Notes: generated by a model from the letters alone, not told the origin. Shown: positions 1-9,470, numbered from the stretch's first letter. The stretch: DNA of 64,000 nt from Paraburkholderia bannensis NBRC 103871 (GCF_000685015.1 NZ_BAYA01000030.1:1-64000); one strand, 5' to 3'. Program-made: numbers and translations.

Positions 1-2
1 GC

Positions 3-107
3 CGCAGCCGGCCTGCCGCCGCGCTGGCCGCCGGGCCGGTCGCCGCCGATGCGCCGGCCACACCCGCAACCCCCGCCGCGCGGCCGGTTGCCCGAATTCA
101 TCTGTGA
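3..107 (+). CDS. Possible 3' end of an upstream gene (partial)
   Basis: One forward frame is open from the left edge and ends at a TGA at 105-107. It would encode an Ala/Pro-rich tail (about 34 residues, ending ARPVARIHL). Such low-complexity tails are common at the C-termini of proteins in this group, and the stop lies just upstream of prfC, which would fit tight packing. No domain is visible, so the identity of the gene is unknown. In GC-rich DNA an open frame of this length can arise by chance. Confidence 0.3.
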   Translation, partial: RSRPAAALAAGPVAADAPATPATPAARPVARIHL

Positions 108-121
108 TACCCGCTCCATCC

Positions 122-1723
122 ATGTCAGTTGCCGAACTCAGACGCCGCCGCACGTTCGCGGTCATTTCTCACCCGGACGCGGGTAAGACCACGCTCACCG
201 AAAAGCTGCTGCTGTTTTCGGGCGCGATCCAGATTGCCGGTACCGTGAAGGGCAAGAAAAGCGGCCGCTTCGCGACCTCCGACTGGATGGAGATTGAAAA
301 GCAGCGCGGCATTTCGGTCGCCAGCTCGGTCATGCAGTTCGAGTACGGCGACGCCGTCATCAACCTGCTCGATACGCCGGGCCACGAGGACTTCTCGGAA
401 GACACCTATCGTGTGCTGACCGCAGTGGACGCGGCCGTCATGGTGATCGACGGCGCGAACGGCGTGGAAGCGCAGACGCTCAAGCTGCTCGAAGTCTGCC
501 GCAGCCGCAAGACGCCCATTCTTACGTTCATCAACAAGCTCGACCGCGAAGTGCGCGAGCCGCTCGACCTGCTCGACGAAATCGAGCAGCACCTTGGCGT
601 GGCGGCGGTGCCGTTCACCTGGCCGATCGGCATGGGCAAGGAATTCCAGGGCGTCTACGACATCCAGCGCGACCAGGTGCGGGTGTTCCGCGCGGGCGAG
701 CAGTCGCTTGGCGGCGTGGTGGAAACGCTCCAGAACATCAGCGACGCCGATGGCGAAGCGCGTTTCGGCTACCACTGGAAGCGCACCAAGGAAGAAGTCG
801 AGCTGATCACGGGCGCGACGCCCACGTTCGATCGCGAAGCGTTCCTCAAGGGCGAGCAGTCGCCGGTGCTGTTCGGTTCGGCGATCAACAACTTCGGCGT
901 GAAGGAAATTCTGGACGCGCTGGTCGACCTCGCGCCGGCACCGTCGCCGCGCATGGCCGTGCAGCGCGCCGTCGCGCCGGACGAAGCCAAGTTCACCGGC
1001 GTCGTGTTCAAGGTGCAGGCCAACATGGATCTCGCGCACCGCGACCGTGTGGCGTTCATTCGCGTGTGCTCGGGCCATTTCGAGCGCGGCATGCAGCTCA
1101 AGGTCACGCGCAACAACAAGACCTTCCGCGCCAACAACGTGGTGAGCTTCCTGTCGCAGCGCCGCGAAACCGTGGCCGAGGCGTACCCTGGCGACATCAT
1201 CGGCATTCCTAATCACGGCACCTTGAGCCTGGGCGACACGCTGACCGAAGGCGAAGACCTGCAATTCACCGGCCTGCCGTTCTTCGCGCCGGAAATTTTC
1301 CAGGCCGTCGAAGTCGTCGATCCGATGCGCGCGAAGCAACTGGGCGAAGCGCTCAAGCAGCTTGGCGAAGAAGGCGCGATCCAGGTGTTCCGCCCGATCC
1401 ACGGCGGCGCGACGATCCTGGGCGCGGTCGGCCAACTGCAGTTCGAAGTGGTCTCGCACCGCCTGTCGGCCGAGTACAAGGTGGCCGTGCGCCTGATGCC
1501 GGCACGCTATCGCCTCTCGCGTTGGGTCACCTGCGACGATCCGGTCGAGCTGCGCCGCTTCACCGATTCGTACGAAGCGCGCATGGCTTACGACGCGTCG
1601 AACGCGCCGACCTACCTGGCTTCGCACATCTCTGAGATTGAAGTCGCGCAGAAGGCCTGGCCGAAGATCGTCTTCAACGAACTGCGCGAGCACTCGGGCG
1701 CGCCGTTCCGCAAGTCGATGTAA
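122..1723 (+). CDS. prfC: Peptide chain release factor 3
   Basis: RF3 is a cytoplasmic translational GTPase that recycles RF1/RF2 from the ribosome after peptide release. The 533-residue product matches the usual RF3 length (about 530). The GTPase motifs are visible: G1 SHPDAGKTTLTE near residues 16-27, switch/G3 LDTPGHEDF, and G4 INKLDRE. The RF3-specific stretch SDWMEIEKQRGISV, elongation-factor-like beta-barrel domains and an RF3-type C-terminus follow. I chose the ATG at 122, which begins MSVAELRRRRTF. A GTG at 104 would add six residues (MIPAPS) of no evident value. A strong hairpin terminator follows directly, so the gene probably ends its transcript. Confidence 0.97.
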   Translation: MSVAELRRRRTFAVISHPDAGKTTLTEKLLLFSGAIQIAGTVKGKKSGRFATSDWMEIEKQRGISVASSVMQFEYGDAVINLLDTPGHEDFSEDTYRVLTAVDAAVMVIDGANGVEAQTLKLLEVCRSRKTPILTFINKLDREVREPLDLLDEIEQHLGVAAVPFTWPIGMGKEFQGVYDIQRDQVRVFRAGEQSLGGVVETLQNISDADGEARFGYHWKRTKEEVELITGATPTFDREAFLKGEQSPVLFGSAINNFGVKEILDALVDLAPAPSPRMAVQRAVAPDEAKFTGVVFKVQANMDLAHRDRVAFIRVCSGHFERGMQLKVTRNNKTFRANNVVSFLSQRRETVAEAYPGDIIGIPNHGTLSLGDTLTEGEDLQFTGLPFFAPEIFQAVEVVDPMRAKQLGEALKQLGEEGAIQVFRPIHGGATILGAVGQLQFEVVSHRLSAEYKVAVRLMPARYRLSRWVTCDDPVELRRFTDSYEARMAYDASNAPTYLASHISEIEVAQKAWPKIVFNELREHSGAPFRKSM

Positions 1724-1746
1724 AGACAACGGGCGTGCCGGACGCA

Positions 1747-1787
1747 AAACGGGCCGCGGGTTTTTGACCCGCGGCCCGTTTTTTTTT
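1747..1787. terminator. Bidirectional intrinsic terminator between prfC and the diguanylate cyclase gene
   Basis: A 12-bp GC-rich stem, ACGGGCCGCGGG paired with CCCGCGGCCCGT, surrounds a short TTTTTGA loop and is flanked by A-residues on the left and an eight-T run on the right. It lies between two convergent genes, so it can terminate transcription from both sides. Confidence 0.9.
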
Positions 1788-1801
1788 GCGCTTTCGCCGT
1801 T

Positions 1802-2989
1802 TCAGGCGTGCGTGGCTTGCTCGTCCGTATCGACATCGCCGTCGGCGTGCACCAGGCGGTTGCCGCCCAGCGATTTCGCGCGATAGAGCGCCTTGTCGGC
1901 AGCGGCGAGCAGGTCGGCGAGCGTCGCACCGGACGCCTCCTTGCACGCGAGGCCGATGCTGACCGTCGTGCGCATCCCGACGCCGTCGATGCCGTGCGCG
2001 GCCGCCTGCTCGAAACGCCGCACGATCAGCTCGCCCATGGCCTGAGCGGGCGCGCTTTCCAGATCGGGCAGCAACGCGGCGAATTCCTCGCCGCCGATGC
2101 GTGCGAGCAGCGCCTGCGGCCCGACCACGCCGCGTGCAATCGCCGAGAACGATTTCAGCACCTCGTCGCCGGTCTTGTGGCCGTAGCGGTCGTTGATCGC
2201 CTTGAAGCGATCGAGGTCGAATGCCAGCAGCGAAACCGGCGTGTTGTTGCCCGCGTGGCGCAGCACGCGCGCGCCTTCTTCGAAGAACCAGCGGCGGTTG
2301 CCCAGTCGCGTCAGGTAATCCGTTTGGGATTCCTGCAAAAGCTGGCTGTGCGTTTCTTCGCGCACGAGGCGCAGCAGCGTCATCGGCAGCACGACGGAAT
2401 AGAGCACGCCTTCGTACATCGTGATCTTGCTGAGCGTCGGCAGGATGGCGTGGCCATAGCGCGCGGCGAGCCACGGCAGCACCAGCGCGCGAAACGCGTA
2501 GAGCGTCGCATGGGCGCCCGTCACCAGCACGGCGATATTGCGCGCGTGGCCCCACTTGCGGCCGTCGCCGCGCAGCAGCTCGCGCGCGGCCATCGCGGAA
2601 GCCAGCGACAACGGAACCGCCGTCACATACATCCACATCACGTCGAGCCAGCGCGTGCCCGAAATCACCCAGGCCAGCGCCTGCGCGGCGAGGATGAGCG
2701 CGGACGCGAGCCCGTAGCGCCGCCCGTTCATCGTCGCGACGCCGTGGGCGATCAGCAGGTAGCCGCACAGCATGACGAGATTGCTTAGCGCGGAGCCCCA
2801 CACCCAGGGCAACGCAAAGCGATAGATGATGCCCACGCAGCCAATGGCGAGCGTGGTGTATCCGGCGGCGAGTATTTTGAGTTCCTTGCTGCGGCCAGGA
2901 TGAGTGCGATGCTCCCAAAGGGTCATCGCGGAACTGGCGAGCAGGGTTCCGATCGCGAGGAAATATAGGGTGAGAAGATCGACGTGCAT
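1802..2989 (-). CDS. Membrane-bound GGDEF diguanylate cyclase
   Basis: The 395-residue product has about six hydrophobic segments in residues 5-205, then a GGDEF domain from about 220 to 380. The signature reads GGEEF at 299-303, preceded by DLDRFKAINDRYGH (substrate/metal-binding region), so it should make cyclic di-GMP from two GTP at the inner membrane. The RxxD product-inhibition site that normally lies five residues before GGDEF is absent (GPQALLAR instead), suggesting weak allosteric feedback. The N-terminal membrane region is not a family I can name and is presumably the sensor. It is transcribed convergently with prfC and divergently from the acetyltransferase-like gene. Confidence 0.93.
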   Translation of the reverse strand: MHVDLLTLYFLAIGTLLASSAMTLWEHRTHPGRSKELKILAAGYTTLAIGCVGIIYRFALPWVWGSALSNLVMLCGYLLIAHGVATMNGRRYGLASALILAAQALAWVISGTRWLDVMWMYVTAVPLSLASAMAARELLRGDGRKWGHARNIAVLVTGAHATLYAFRALVLPWLAARYGHAILPTLSKITMYEGVLYSVVLPMTLLRLVREETHSQLLQESQTDYLTRLGNRRWFFEEGARVLRHAGNNTPVSLLAFDLDRFKAINDRYGHKTGDEVLKSFSAIARGVVGPQALLARIGGEEFAALLPDLESAPAQAMGELIVRRFEQAAAHGIDGVGMRTTVSIGLACKEASGATLADLLAAADKALYRAKSLGGNRLVHADGDVDTDEQATHA

Positions 2990-3337
2990 CGCGGGCGTAA
3001 AAGCGCTACGCCGTTACATCCCGGCGGCTGGCGCATTTTACGATGAAAAAGTGTTGTCAGAATGATCGCGTCAGAAGACTGCGGTTTTGCAACAGATGCG
3101 CTGCGGCGCGGGGTTCGATACCGGTAACGTTTTCCGGTTCCGCATGACGTCGCCGTGGGTGCCGATGCGGCACGCGTGGCGTCGTGCGGCCCCCACGTGG
3201 CTTTATGCCGCCGCTCCAGGCGCCCCGGCTGGCGGCGATATCCACGCATCCAGAGGCCGATTCGCCTATCCTCATCGTCACGGCGGGCGGCGCTTCGATG
3301 CGCGCAGCGCCCGCATTGAAAAGAGCGAGGAGGGGCA
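2990..3337. other. Intergenic region between divergent genes
   Basis: This 348-bp gap separates the divergent cyclase and acetyltransferase-like genes. It should contain promoters for both, and a slightly AT-richer patch around 3035-3065 is the likeliest place for the leftward one. I could not fix convincing -35/-10 pairs. No gene, RNA or repeat was recognised. Confidence 0.5.
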
Positions 3338-5698
3338 GTGACCGTACGCAATCTCGACGCGATATTCCAGCCGAAGTCCGTTGCCGTGATCGGCGCTTCG
3401 CAGCGCGAGGGCAGCATTGGCCAGATGGTCTGGCAGCGCCTGATCGAAGGCGGCTTCGCGGGGCCGCTGTGGGCCGTGAACCCGCGTCACGCAGGCCAAT
3501 CCGACGATTTCGACGAGCACCTCGTGCTGGCCGATGCGGGCGACCTGCCCGAAGCGCCCAGCGTCGCGATCATCTGCACGCGGCCCTCCACCTGGCCCGC
3601 GCTCGTGCACCGGCTGGGCGGCATGGGCACGCGCGCGGCGATCATCGTCGGCGAGGTGCGCAGCGAGGAAGATCGCGCCGACCTGCGCCACGCACTGGCG
3701 GCGGCGCGCCCGCACCTGCTGCGGCTGCTCGGGCCGGGGAGCCTGGGGGCGCTTACGCCCGCGCTCAACGCGCAACTGGGCGCGGCCGCGACGGTTGCAC
3801 GCAAGGGCGGCGTGGCCTGGGTCTCGCAGTCCAACGCGCTCACCAATGCCGTGCTGCGCTGGGCTGACGCGCGCGGCCTTGGCTTCTCGCATGCGGTCGC
3901 GCTGGGCGATGAAGCCGATATCGACGTCGGCGACGTGCTCGACTATCTGGCGAGCGATCCCTCGACGCGCGCGATCCTGCTCGAAGTCGACAGCATCAGC
4001 GCGGCGCGCAAGTTCATGTCGGCGGCGCGCGCGGCGGCGCGCAACAAGCCGGTGCTCGCGCTGCGTAGCGGCCGCGACGAGCCCGGCGACGCGCTCTATA
4101 CGGCGGCGTTCCGGCGCGCGGGCCTCGTGCGCGTCGATACGCTCGACGATCTGCTCGACGAAATCGAAACCCTCGGCGTGGGCCGCGTGGCCGCCAGCGA
4201 TACGGCCACGCTCATCACGAGCGACCGCGGCGTGGCGACGCTCGCGCGCGACGCCTTCAACAAGGCCGGCGACACGCTGGCGCAATGGAGCGACGAAACC
4301 CGCGCCGCCGTGGAGGCCGCGTTGCCGCACGCGCAGGCGGGCAATCCGCTCGTGCTTGGCGATACGGCCAGGCCCGAGCACTTCGGCCAGGCGCTGGAAA
4401 CGCTGGCTTCGCAGCGCTCTAGCGGCACGGCCTTCGTCGTGCATGCGCCCACCCACAGCGCGCCGGTGAATGCCGTTGCGCGCGTGCTGATCGAGCATCA
4501 GCAATTTGCGTATCGCGGCATGCTGGCGTGCTTTTTCGGCGGCGTGGACGACGCCACGCGCGACGCGCTGCACGCGCACGGCATTCCGGTGCACACGACG
4601 CCGCGCCGTCTCGCGCGCGCCTTCGCGCGTCTGGTCGATTACCGGCTGGGCCGCCAGTTGCTGATGCAGACGCCCGAAAGCTCGCCCGCCCAGGGCGCGG
4701 CGGCGATCGAGGCGGCGCAGGGCGTCGCGCGCGCGGCGCTGGCGGCGGGGCGCGACACGCTGGAAGGCGAGGAGGCGGCGCGCCTGTTCGCCGCGTTTGG
4801 GCTGGAGACGGTGGACGAGCCCGCGCCGCCCGACACCATCGTGGACGTAAGCGTGGAGTTTCGCGACGACGACAACTTCGGCCCCGTGTTCCGCTTCGCC
4901 GCGCCGTCGCCGGATGGCTTTTCGCCGCCGCTGCGCGTCTATAGCCTGCCGCCGCTCAACCCGGTGCTCTCGCGCGACATCATCGCGCAGTCGCCCTACG
5001 CGCGGCGCGTCGCGCCCGAGCCGGCGCTGCGCGCGCTCACGGAACTGTCGCAGACGGTGTGCGAGGTGCGCGAGATCGTCGGCATGCATTTGACGCTGCG
5101 CGTGCGGCCCGGCGGCGTCGCGCTGGCCGCGCCGCGCGTCAAGCTGGCCGAAAAGCGCAGCCGCTTCGCGATCATGCCGTACCCGCGCCGCCTGGAAGAG
5201 ACCATCGACTGGCACGGCGAGCGTTTGACGATTCGCCCGATCCGGCCCGAGGACGAGGAAATGCACCGCGCCTTCGTCGAGTCGATGACGCCCGACGATT
5301 TGCGCTTGCGGTTTTTCTCGGCGGTACGCAGCTTCGACCATTCGCAGCTCGCGCGCATGACGCAGATCGACTATGACCGGGAGATGGCGCTCATCGCGAG
5401 CGTGGTGGGCGAGGACGGCAAGCCACGCACGCTGGGCGTGGCGCGTGCGGTGTCCGACCCGGACAACGAGACCGCCGAATTCGCCGTGGCGATTCTGTCC
5501 ACGCTCAAGGGTCGCGGGCTGGGCCGCCTGCTGATGGAGCGCATCATCGCCTACGCGCGCTCGCGCGGCACGCATTGGCTGCTGGGCGAGGCGCTGCGCG
5601 AGAATGGGCCGATGATCGGCCTCGCGCGGGCGATGGGCTTTACGGTGACGCCGACGGACGATCCGGGCGTGGTGGGATTCAGGATGCCGCTCGACTGA
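3338..5698 (+). CDS. NDP-forming acyl-CoA ligase-like / GNAT protein acetyltransferase (Pat-like)
   Basis: The 786-residue product has a CoA-binding Rossmann domain at about 8-135 (begins AIFQPKSVAVIGASQREGSIG). Two succinyl-CoA-ligase-like domains follow to about 460, then a reduced ATP-grasp-like stretch (about 475-600) and a C-terminal GNAT domain at about 625-780. The GNAT acetyl-CoA loop reads LKGRGLGRLLME. This is the Pat/YfiQ architecture, known for acetylating lysines of acyl-CoA synthetases. Pat proteins are usually about 880 residues. The roughly 100-residue difference falls at the start of ATP-grasp, where the lysine-containing nucleotide-binding half would be. The start is GTG with a GAGGAGGGG ribosome-binding site at 3326-3335. 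Confidence 0.88.
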   Translation: MTVRNLDAIFQPKSVAVIGASQREGSIGQMVWQRLIEGGFAGPLWAVNPRHAGQSDDFDEHLVLADAGDLPEAPSVAIICTRPSTWPALVHRLGGMGTRAAIIVGEVRSEEDRADLRHALAAARPHLLRLLGPGSLGALTPALNAQLGAAATVARKGGVAWVSQSNALTNAVLRWADARGLGFSHAVALGDEADIDVGDVLDYLASDPSTRAILLEVDSISAARKFMSAARAAARNKPVLALRSGRDEPGDALYTAAFRRAGLVRVDTLDDLLDEIETLGVGRVAASDTATLITSDRGVATLARDAFNKAGDTLAQWSDETRAAVEAALPHAQAGNPLVLGDTARPEHFGQALETLASQRSSGTAFVVHAPTHSAPVNAVARVLIEHQQFAYRGMLACFFGGVDDATRDALHAHGIPVHTTPRRLARAFARLVDYRLGRQLLMQTPESSPAQGAAAIEAAQGVARAALAAGRDTLEGEEAARLFAAFGLETVDEPAPPDTIVDVSVEFRDDDNFGPVFRFAAPSPDGFSPPLRVYSLPPLNPVLSRDIIAQSPYARRVAPEPALRALTELSQTVCEVREIVGMHLTLRVRPGGVALAAPRVKLAEKRSRFAIMPYPRRLEETIDWHGERLTIRPIRPEDEEMHRAFVESMTPDDLRLRFFSAVRSFDHSQLARMTQIDYDREMALIASVVGEDGKPRTLGVARAVSDPDNETAEFAVAILSTLKGRGLGRLLMERIIAYARSRGTHWLLGEALRENGPMIGLARAMGFTVTPTDDPGVVGFRMPLD

Positions 5699-5732
5699 GT
5701 GTCGGGCGGCATCGGGTGCGGCTTGGGGGGGC

Positions 5733-6278
5733 TTAAGCGGCGATCTTCGCCAGCGCGTCATCGACCTGTGCGCGCGTGACCGACAGCTCTTCGAGCCAGT
5801 CTTCGGCGTACTGCGCGCCGGTTTCCTTCTCCAGGCGCGCGATGGTCGCGGCGCAGCGCGCGGCGTCCTTGGGCGTGGCGATGAAGGTCTTGATCGACTG
5901 GCCGCCCTGGAACGCCTCGAACAGCGGCGTGCGGATTTCTTCCGGCAGCGCGCGCGTCGTCCACTGATGCGTCTTGCCGTTGAAGGTCAGCGACGGCGGC
6001 AGCACGCGCTCCTTGCGCGTGGCCGGGATCAGGCCGAAATTGCGCGCGGCTTCAGCGATCTGCTCGGCCGAAAACAGCTCGTCGGGCGTGATCTCGAATT
6101 GCGCGATGGCGGTTTCGACGGTCTTCATTGCGTCGGCGCGGTCGTCGCGCTTTTTCTGCGCGCGCGCGACGATGTCGCGCAGCTCGTCGGCTTCCTCGGC
6201 CGAAATCGTGAAGCTCGCCTGTTTCTGCTGAAGCTCGGAAAAGCGCTGGAATTCGTGATCGGTGAGAAGTTTCGCCAT
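5733..6278 (-). CDS. Conserved hypothetical protein
   Basis: The 181-residue product starts MAKLLTDHEFQRF. The N-terminal half (residues 1-75) is charged and probably helical or coiled-coil (FSELQQKQASFTISAEEADEL, then RAQKKRDDRADAMKTVE). The C-terminal half contains SLTFNGKTHQWTTRALPEEI followed by a helical segment to the end. No catalytic motif, signal peptide or membrane segment is seen. I considered an H-NS-like protein because of size and the coiled-coil start, but the H-NS DNA-binding loop is absent. I preferred the ATG at 6278 over in-frame upstream ATGs because the extra residues look non-coding; no strong ribosome-binding site decides it. Confidence 0.75.
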   Translation of the reverse strand: MAKLLTDHEFQRFSELQQKQASFTISAEEADELRDIVARAQKKRDDRADAMKTVETAIAQFEITPDELFSAEQIAEAARNFGLIPATRKERVLPPSLTFNGKTHQWTTRALPEEIRTPLFEAFQGGQSIKTFIATPKDAARCAATIARLEKETGAQYAEDWLEELSVTRAQVDDALAKIAA

Positions 6279-6495
6279 GAGGTATGCGTGCGCGTCCGGC
6301 ATGCGTCGCGCGCCGGACGGAATTTGAGAGGGCCGCCATTTTAACCGGTTTGCGCTGCGCGCTTCCAGTTGCCGAAGCATCGCGATTGAGTGCCGCATCG
6401 GCGGGTCACATTGGGTGCAGGGTCGGGTGCGCATGCCGCGCCAAACCAGGAACGTTCTGATGTTCGCGCCCCATTCGGCTTCCTATGATCGGGGC

Positions 6496-8517
6496 ATGAA
6501 AATTTCCCGCCCCACTATCGCTTCCCGTTCCGCCGATCTGCTCAAGCGTGGCATCGATCGCCTGAACGCCGACCAATACACGCTCGCCGAAGCGCTCTTT
6601 CGCGAGATCGTGGCGCTCGACCCGAACCATGCCGGGGCCTGGCACCAGCTAGGCGTGACGCTCGCGCGCCAGCAGCAGTTCGCGCAGGGCGAAGCGGCGA
6701 TGCGCCGGGCGCTGTCGTTGGGCGACAGCGGCGAACGCCAGCGCGATCTCGCGTGGACGCTGCTCTGGCAAGGCCGCGACGACGAAGCCATCGCCGCGTA
6801 CTCGCGCGCGATCAACCTGGGCATGCGCGAAGCGCGCCTCTTCAACAACCTCGGCAACCTGCTCAAGAAGCGCAACGATGCCGTTCACGCCGAAGCCGCC
6901 TATCGCGCGGCCATCGAAGCCGATCCCGCCTATGCGCTTGCGTACGGCAATCTCGCCATGCTGCAGCAGGACGCGGGCCAGTTCGAAGCCGCCGAGGCGA
7001 GCTTGCGCAAGGCCCTCGAACTCGATCCGAAGGCAACGCGTCTGTGGCAGAGCTACGGCGGCTTGCTGGAGCGCCTGAACCGGCTGGACGAAGCCGACGA
7101 AGCGTATTGCATGGGCAAGCGCTGGGAGTCGGCGCAGTATGTGCGGCGCTGCGTCGCGCACTGGCGCGATCTTGACCGGATCGATCGGGCGGCGCTGGAG
7201 ATGGTGGCCTCGGGCACGGCAGAGCACCTCACGCCGTGGGGACTGCTCGGCATTCCGGCGCTCACGCCGGGGCTGCATCGGGAAGCCGGGCGGCGCTTTG
7301 CCGAAACGCGCTGGCGCGGCGAGCTGGCGGCGGCGCCGCTGGTCGCGCGCGGTGCGGGCCTCGCCGAAGCGCTGGCTGCGTGCGGCAACGGCGCACGCTT
7401 GCGCATCGGCTATCTGTCAGCCGATTTCCACGAGCACGCCACGCTGCGACTGCTGGCGGGCGTGCTGGAGCTGCACGACGCCGCGCGCTTCGATATTCAT
7501 CTGTATTCCTATGGAAAGCACGCGCCCGACGCATTCTGGCAGGCGCGGCTCGCGGCGCTGCCCGCCACCTTCCATGCGATTGGCGGCCTGACCGACGCGC
7601 AGGCCGCCGCGCGAATCGCGCACGACGGCATTCATCTGCTCGTCGACCTGAAGGGCTATACGACGGATACGCGGCTTGGCATCACGGCGCTGCGGCCCGC
7701 GCCCGTGATCGTGAGCTGGCTGGGCTATCCGGGCTCGCTGGGCGCGCCGCGGCTGGCGGACTACCTCATCGGCGACGCCGTGGTGACGCCGCCCGCCGCC
7801 GCGTCGAACTACAGCGAAACGCTCGCGCTCATGCCGCATTGCTATCAACCGAACGATCATCGGCGCGAACTCGATCCGCCGCCGCCCACGCGCGCCGCCG
7901 CAGGCCTGCCCGAGCACGGCTTCGTGTTCTGCAGCTTCAACCAGACGTTCAAGCTCAATGCGCAGATGGCGACGATCTGGGCGCGGCTGCTGAACGCCAC
8001 GGCGGCAAGCGTGCTCTGGCTGCTCGACCCCGGCAGCGAACGGACGAGGGAGAATCTGCATGCGTTCTTCGAAACGCAAGGCGTGGCGCGCGAGCGTGTG
8101 ATCTTCGCGCCACGTCTTGCGCAGCCGGCGCATCTCGCCCGGCTGCAACTCGCCGATCTTGCGCTGGATACGCTGCCGACCGGCTCGCATACCACGGGCA
8201 GCGACGTGCTGTGGGCGGGCGTGCCGATGGTGTCGGCGCCTGGTGCGCTGTTCGCGGGGCGAGTGGGCGCGAGCCTGTTGCATGCGATGGGGCTCGACGA
8301 ACTGATTGCACGCGACCTCGACAACTACTTTCAGATCGCGCTCGCGCTGGCGAGCGATCCGGCGTGGCACGCGCAGGTTCGCAAGCGCCTTGCGCAGGCA
8401 AGGCGCGAGGCGCCGTTGTTCGATACGGCGCGCTTCACGCGCGACCTGGAGCAGCTTTTCGTGGCGATCGTCAGGCGCGAGGTGGAGGGGGGCGAGGGGC
8501 CGGTCGTCGCGCAATAA
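6496..8517 (+). CDS. TPR protein with SPINDLY/O-GlcNAc-transferase-like (GT41) domain
   Basis: The 673-residue product has about five tetratricopeptide repeats in residues 15-215 (for example AWHQLGVTLARQQQFAQGEA and LFNNLGNLLKKRNDAVHAEA). A GT41-type catalytic region follows at about 298-650: LRIGYLSADFHEH, LLVDLKGYTTDTR, WLGYPGSLG, FCSFNQTFKL and LPTGSHTTGSDVLWAGVPMV. This family transfers sugar (GlcNAc or fucose) from a nucleotide sugar to protein Ser/Thr; the bacterial substrate is unknown here. No signal peptide is visible, so it acts in the cytosol. The ATG at 6496 begins MKISRPTIASRSADLLKRG and is preceded by a GATCGGGG purine stretch. The gene is convergent with the IclR gene, with only 18 bp between them. 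Confidence 0.9.
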   Translation: MKISRPTIASRSADLLKRGIDRLNADQYTLAEALFREIVALDPNHAGAWHQLGVTLARQQQFAQGEAAMRRALSLGDSGERQRDLAWTLLWQGRDDEAIAAYSRAINLGMREARLFNNLGNLLKKRNDAVHAEAAYRAAIEADPAYALAYGNLAMLQQDAGQFEAAEASLRKALELDPKATRLWQSYGGLLERLNRLDEADEAYCMGKRWESAQYVRRCVAHWRDLDRIDRAALEMVASGTAEHLTPWGLLGIPALTPGLHREAGRRFAETRWRGELAAAPLVARGAGLAEALAACGNGARLRIGYLSADFHEHATLRLLAGVLELHDAARFDIHLYSYGKHAPDAFWQARLAALPATFHAIGGLTDAQAAARIAHDGIHLLVDLKGYTTDTRLGITALRPAPVIVSWLGYPGSLGAPRLADYLIGDAVVTPPAAASNYSETLALMPHCYQPNDHRRELDPPPPTRAAAGLPEHGFVFCSFNQTFKLNAQMATIWARLLNATAASVLWLLDPGSERTRENLHAFFETQGVARERVIFAPRLAQPAHLARLQLADLALDTLPTGSHTTGSDVLWAGVPMVSAPGALFAGRVGASLLHAMGLDELIARDLDNYFQIALALASDPAWHAQVRKRLAQARREAPLFDTARFTRDLEQLFVAIVRREVEGGEGPVVAQ

Positions 8518-8535
8518 AAGCGCAACGACTGACCC

Positions 8536-9369
8536 TTAAGACCACTGCGCCTCCCCCTCCCGAAACATCGACAGTTCCTGCACCGTCTGCGCCAGCATCT
8601 GCGTCGCGTCCTCCAGCGACGGCGCGACGTAATCGTCGATGCGCTTGAGAAACGGGCAGGTCAGCGCCGCGATGGCCTGCCCCGACGGCCCGAGCACCGG
8701 CAGCGTCACATCGGTCACGCCGAAAATCTGCTGGCTGTCCTTGCGCGAAAACCCCGCCGCCCGGATCTGCTCGCACGCGCTTTCCAGCGCGGCGTGGTCG
8801 ATGGCGACTTCGCCTTTTACCTTGGTGTGTTCCGCGAGCATGTGCGCGCGCTGCTCCGCGCTTTGATATGCGAGGATCGTGCGCCCCGAACTCGTGTCGA
8901 CGAGACCCACGCGCGAACCCAGCCGCACCGCGATGCCCCACGTGCCCGGCCCGTCCACCTGCGCGATCACCAGCAGGTTGCCGCGGTCGTACACGGCCAG
9001 GTGGCACGACTGCTCGGCGTCGTTGGCGAAGCGCTGCATGAGCGGCAGCGCCTCGGCGATCAGGCGTTCCATCGGCGGGTGACGGTGCGCGAGCGCAAAG
9101 AGCTTGAGACTGAGCGCGTAACGGTCGCCGGCTTCCGAGCGCATCACGTACTGGCGCGCCACGAGCCGCTCCAGCATCCGGTAGATCTCGCTCGCGTTGC
9201 GCCCGAGCGCCTTGGTGATTTCGGCGCGCGTGAGGCCGCCGCGCTGCTCGGCCAGCAGTTCCAGGATGTCGAGCCCCTTGTCGAGCGCGGGCGCGCGGTA
9301 GCGGTCGCCATCGTCCTTGTCGTCTTTGTCGTCGCGGTCTTCGGGTTCCTGCGCTTCTTTCGTTTTCAT
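8536..9369 (-). CDS. IclR-family transcriptional regulator of the adjacent sugar operon
   Basis: The 277-residue product has a winged-helix HTH at about 28-90 (ALDKGLDILELLAEQRGGL; TRAEITKALGRNASEIYRML) and an IclR effector-binding domain from about 100 to 265. The first 22 residues are an unusual Asp/Lys-rich tail (DRDDKDDKDDGDR). It is transcribed away from the ABC importer/catabolic operon starting at 9689. A palindrome lies on the putative operon promoter at 9503-9516. The usual role in this family would be repression relieved by the sugar or a pathway intermediate; that is inference from position. Confidence 0.92.
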   Translation of the reverse strand: MKTKEAQEPEDRDDKDDKDDGDRYRAPALDKGLDILELLAEQRGGLTRAEITKALGRNASEIYRMLERLVARQYVMRSEAGDRYALSLKLFALAHRHPPMERLIAEALPLMQRFANDAEQSCHLAVYDRGNLLVIAQVDGPGTWGIAVRLGSRVGLVDTSSGRTILAYQSAEQRAHMLAEHTKVKGEVAIDHAALESACEQIRAAGFSRKDSQQIFGVTDVTLPVLGPSGQAIAALTCPFLKRIDDYVAPSLEDATQMLAQTVQELSMFREGEAQWS

Positions 9370-9470
9370 TCTTCCCTTCCTGTTGCGTGCGCGCGGCGGA
9401 TTTTATGCGCGCCCGCGATGCCCCCCGACGCCCCAGGGAAATCACGGACGGTTGTTGCAGCGCACATTCC

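Noticed and set aside
3278..5761. A long minus-strand frame opposite the acetyltransferase-like gene
   Set aside because: No recognisable domain, and Arg/His-rich like other shadow frames.
5733..6278. Considered an H-NS-like DNA-binding protein
   Set aside because: The conserved H-NS C-terminal loop (WxGxGRxP-type) is absent.
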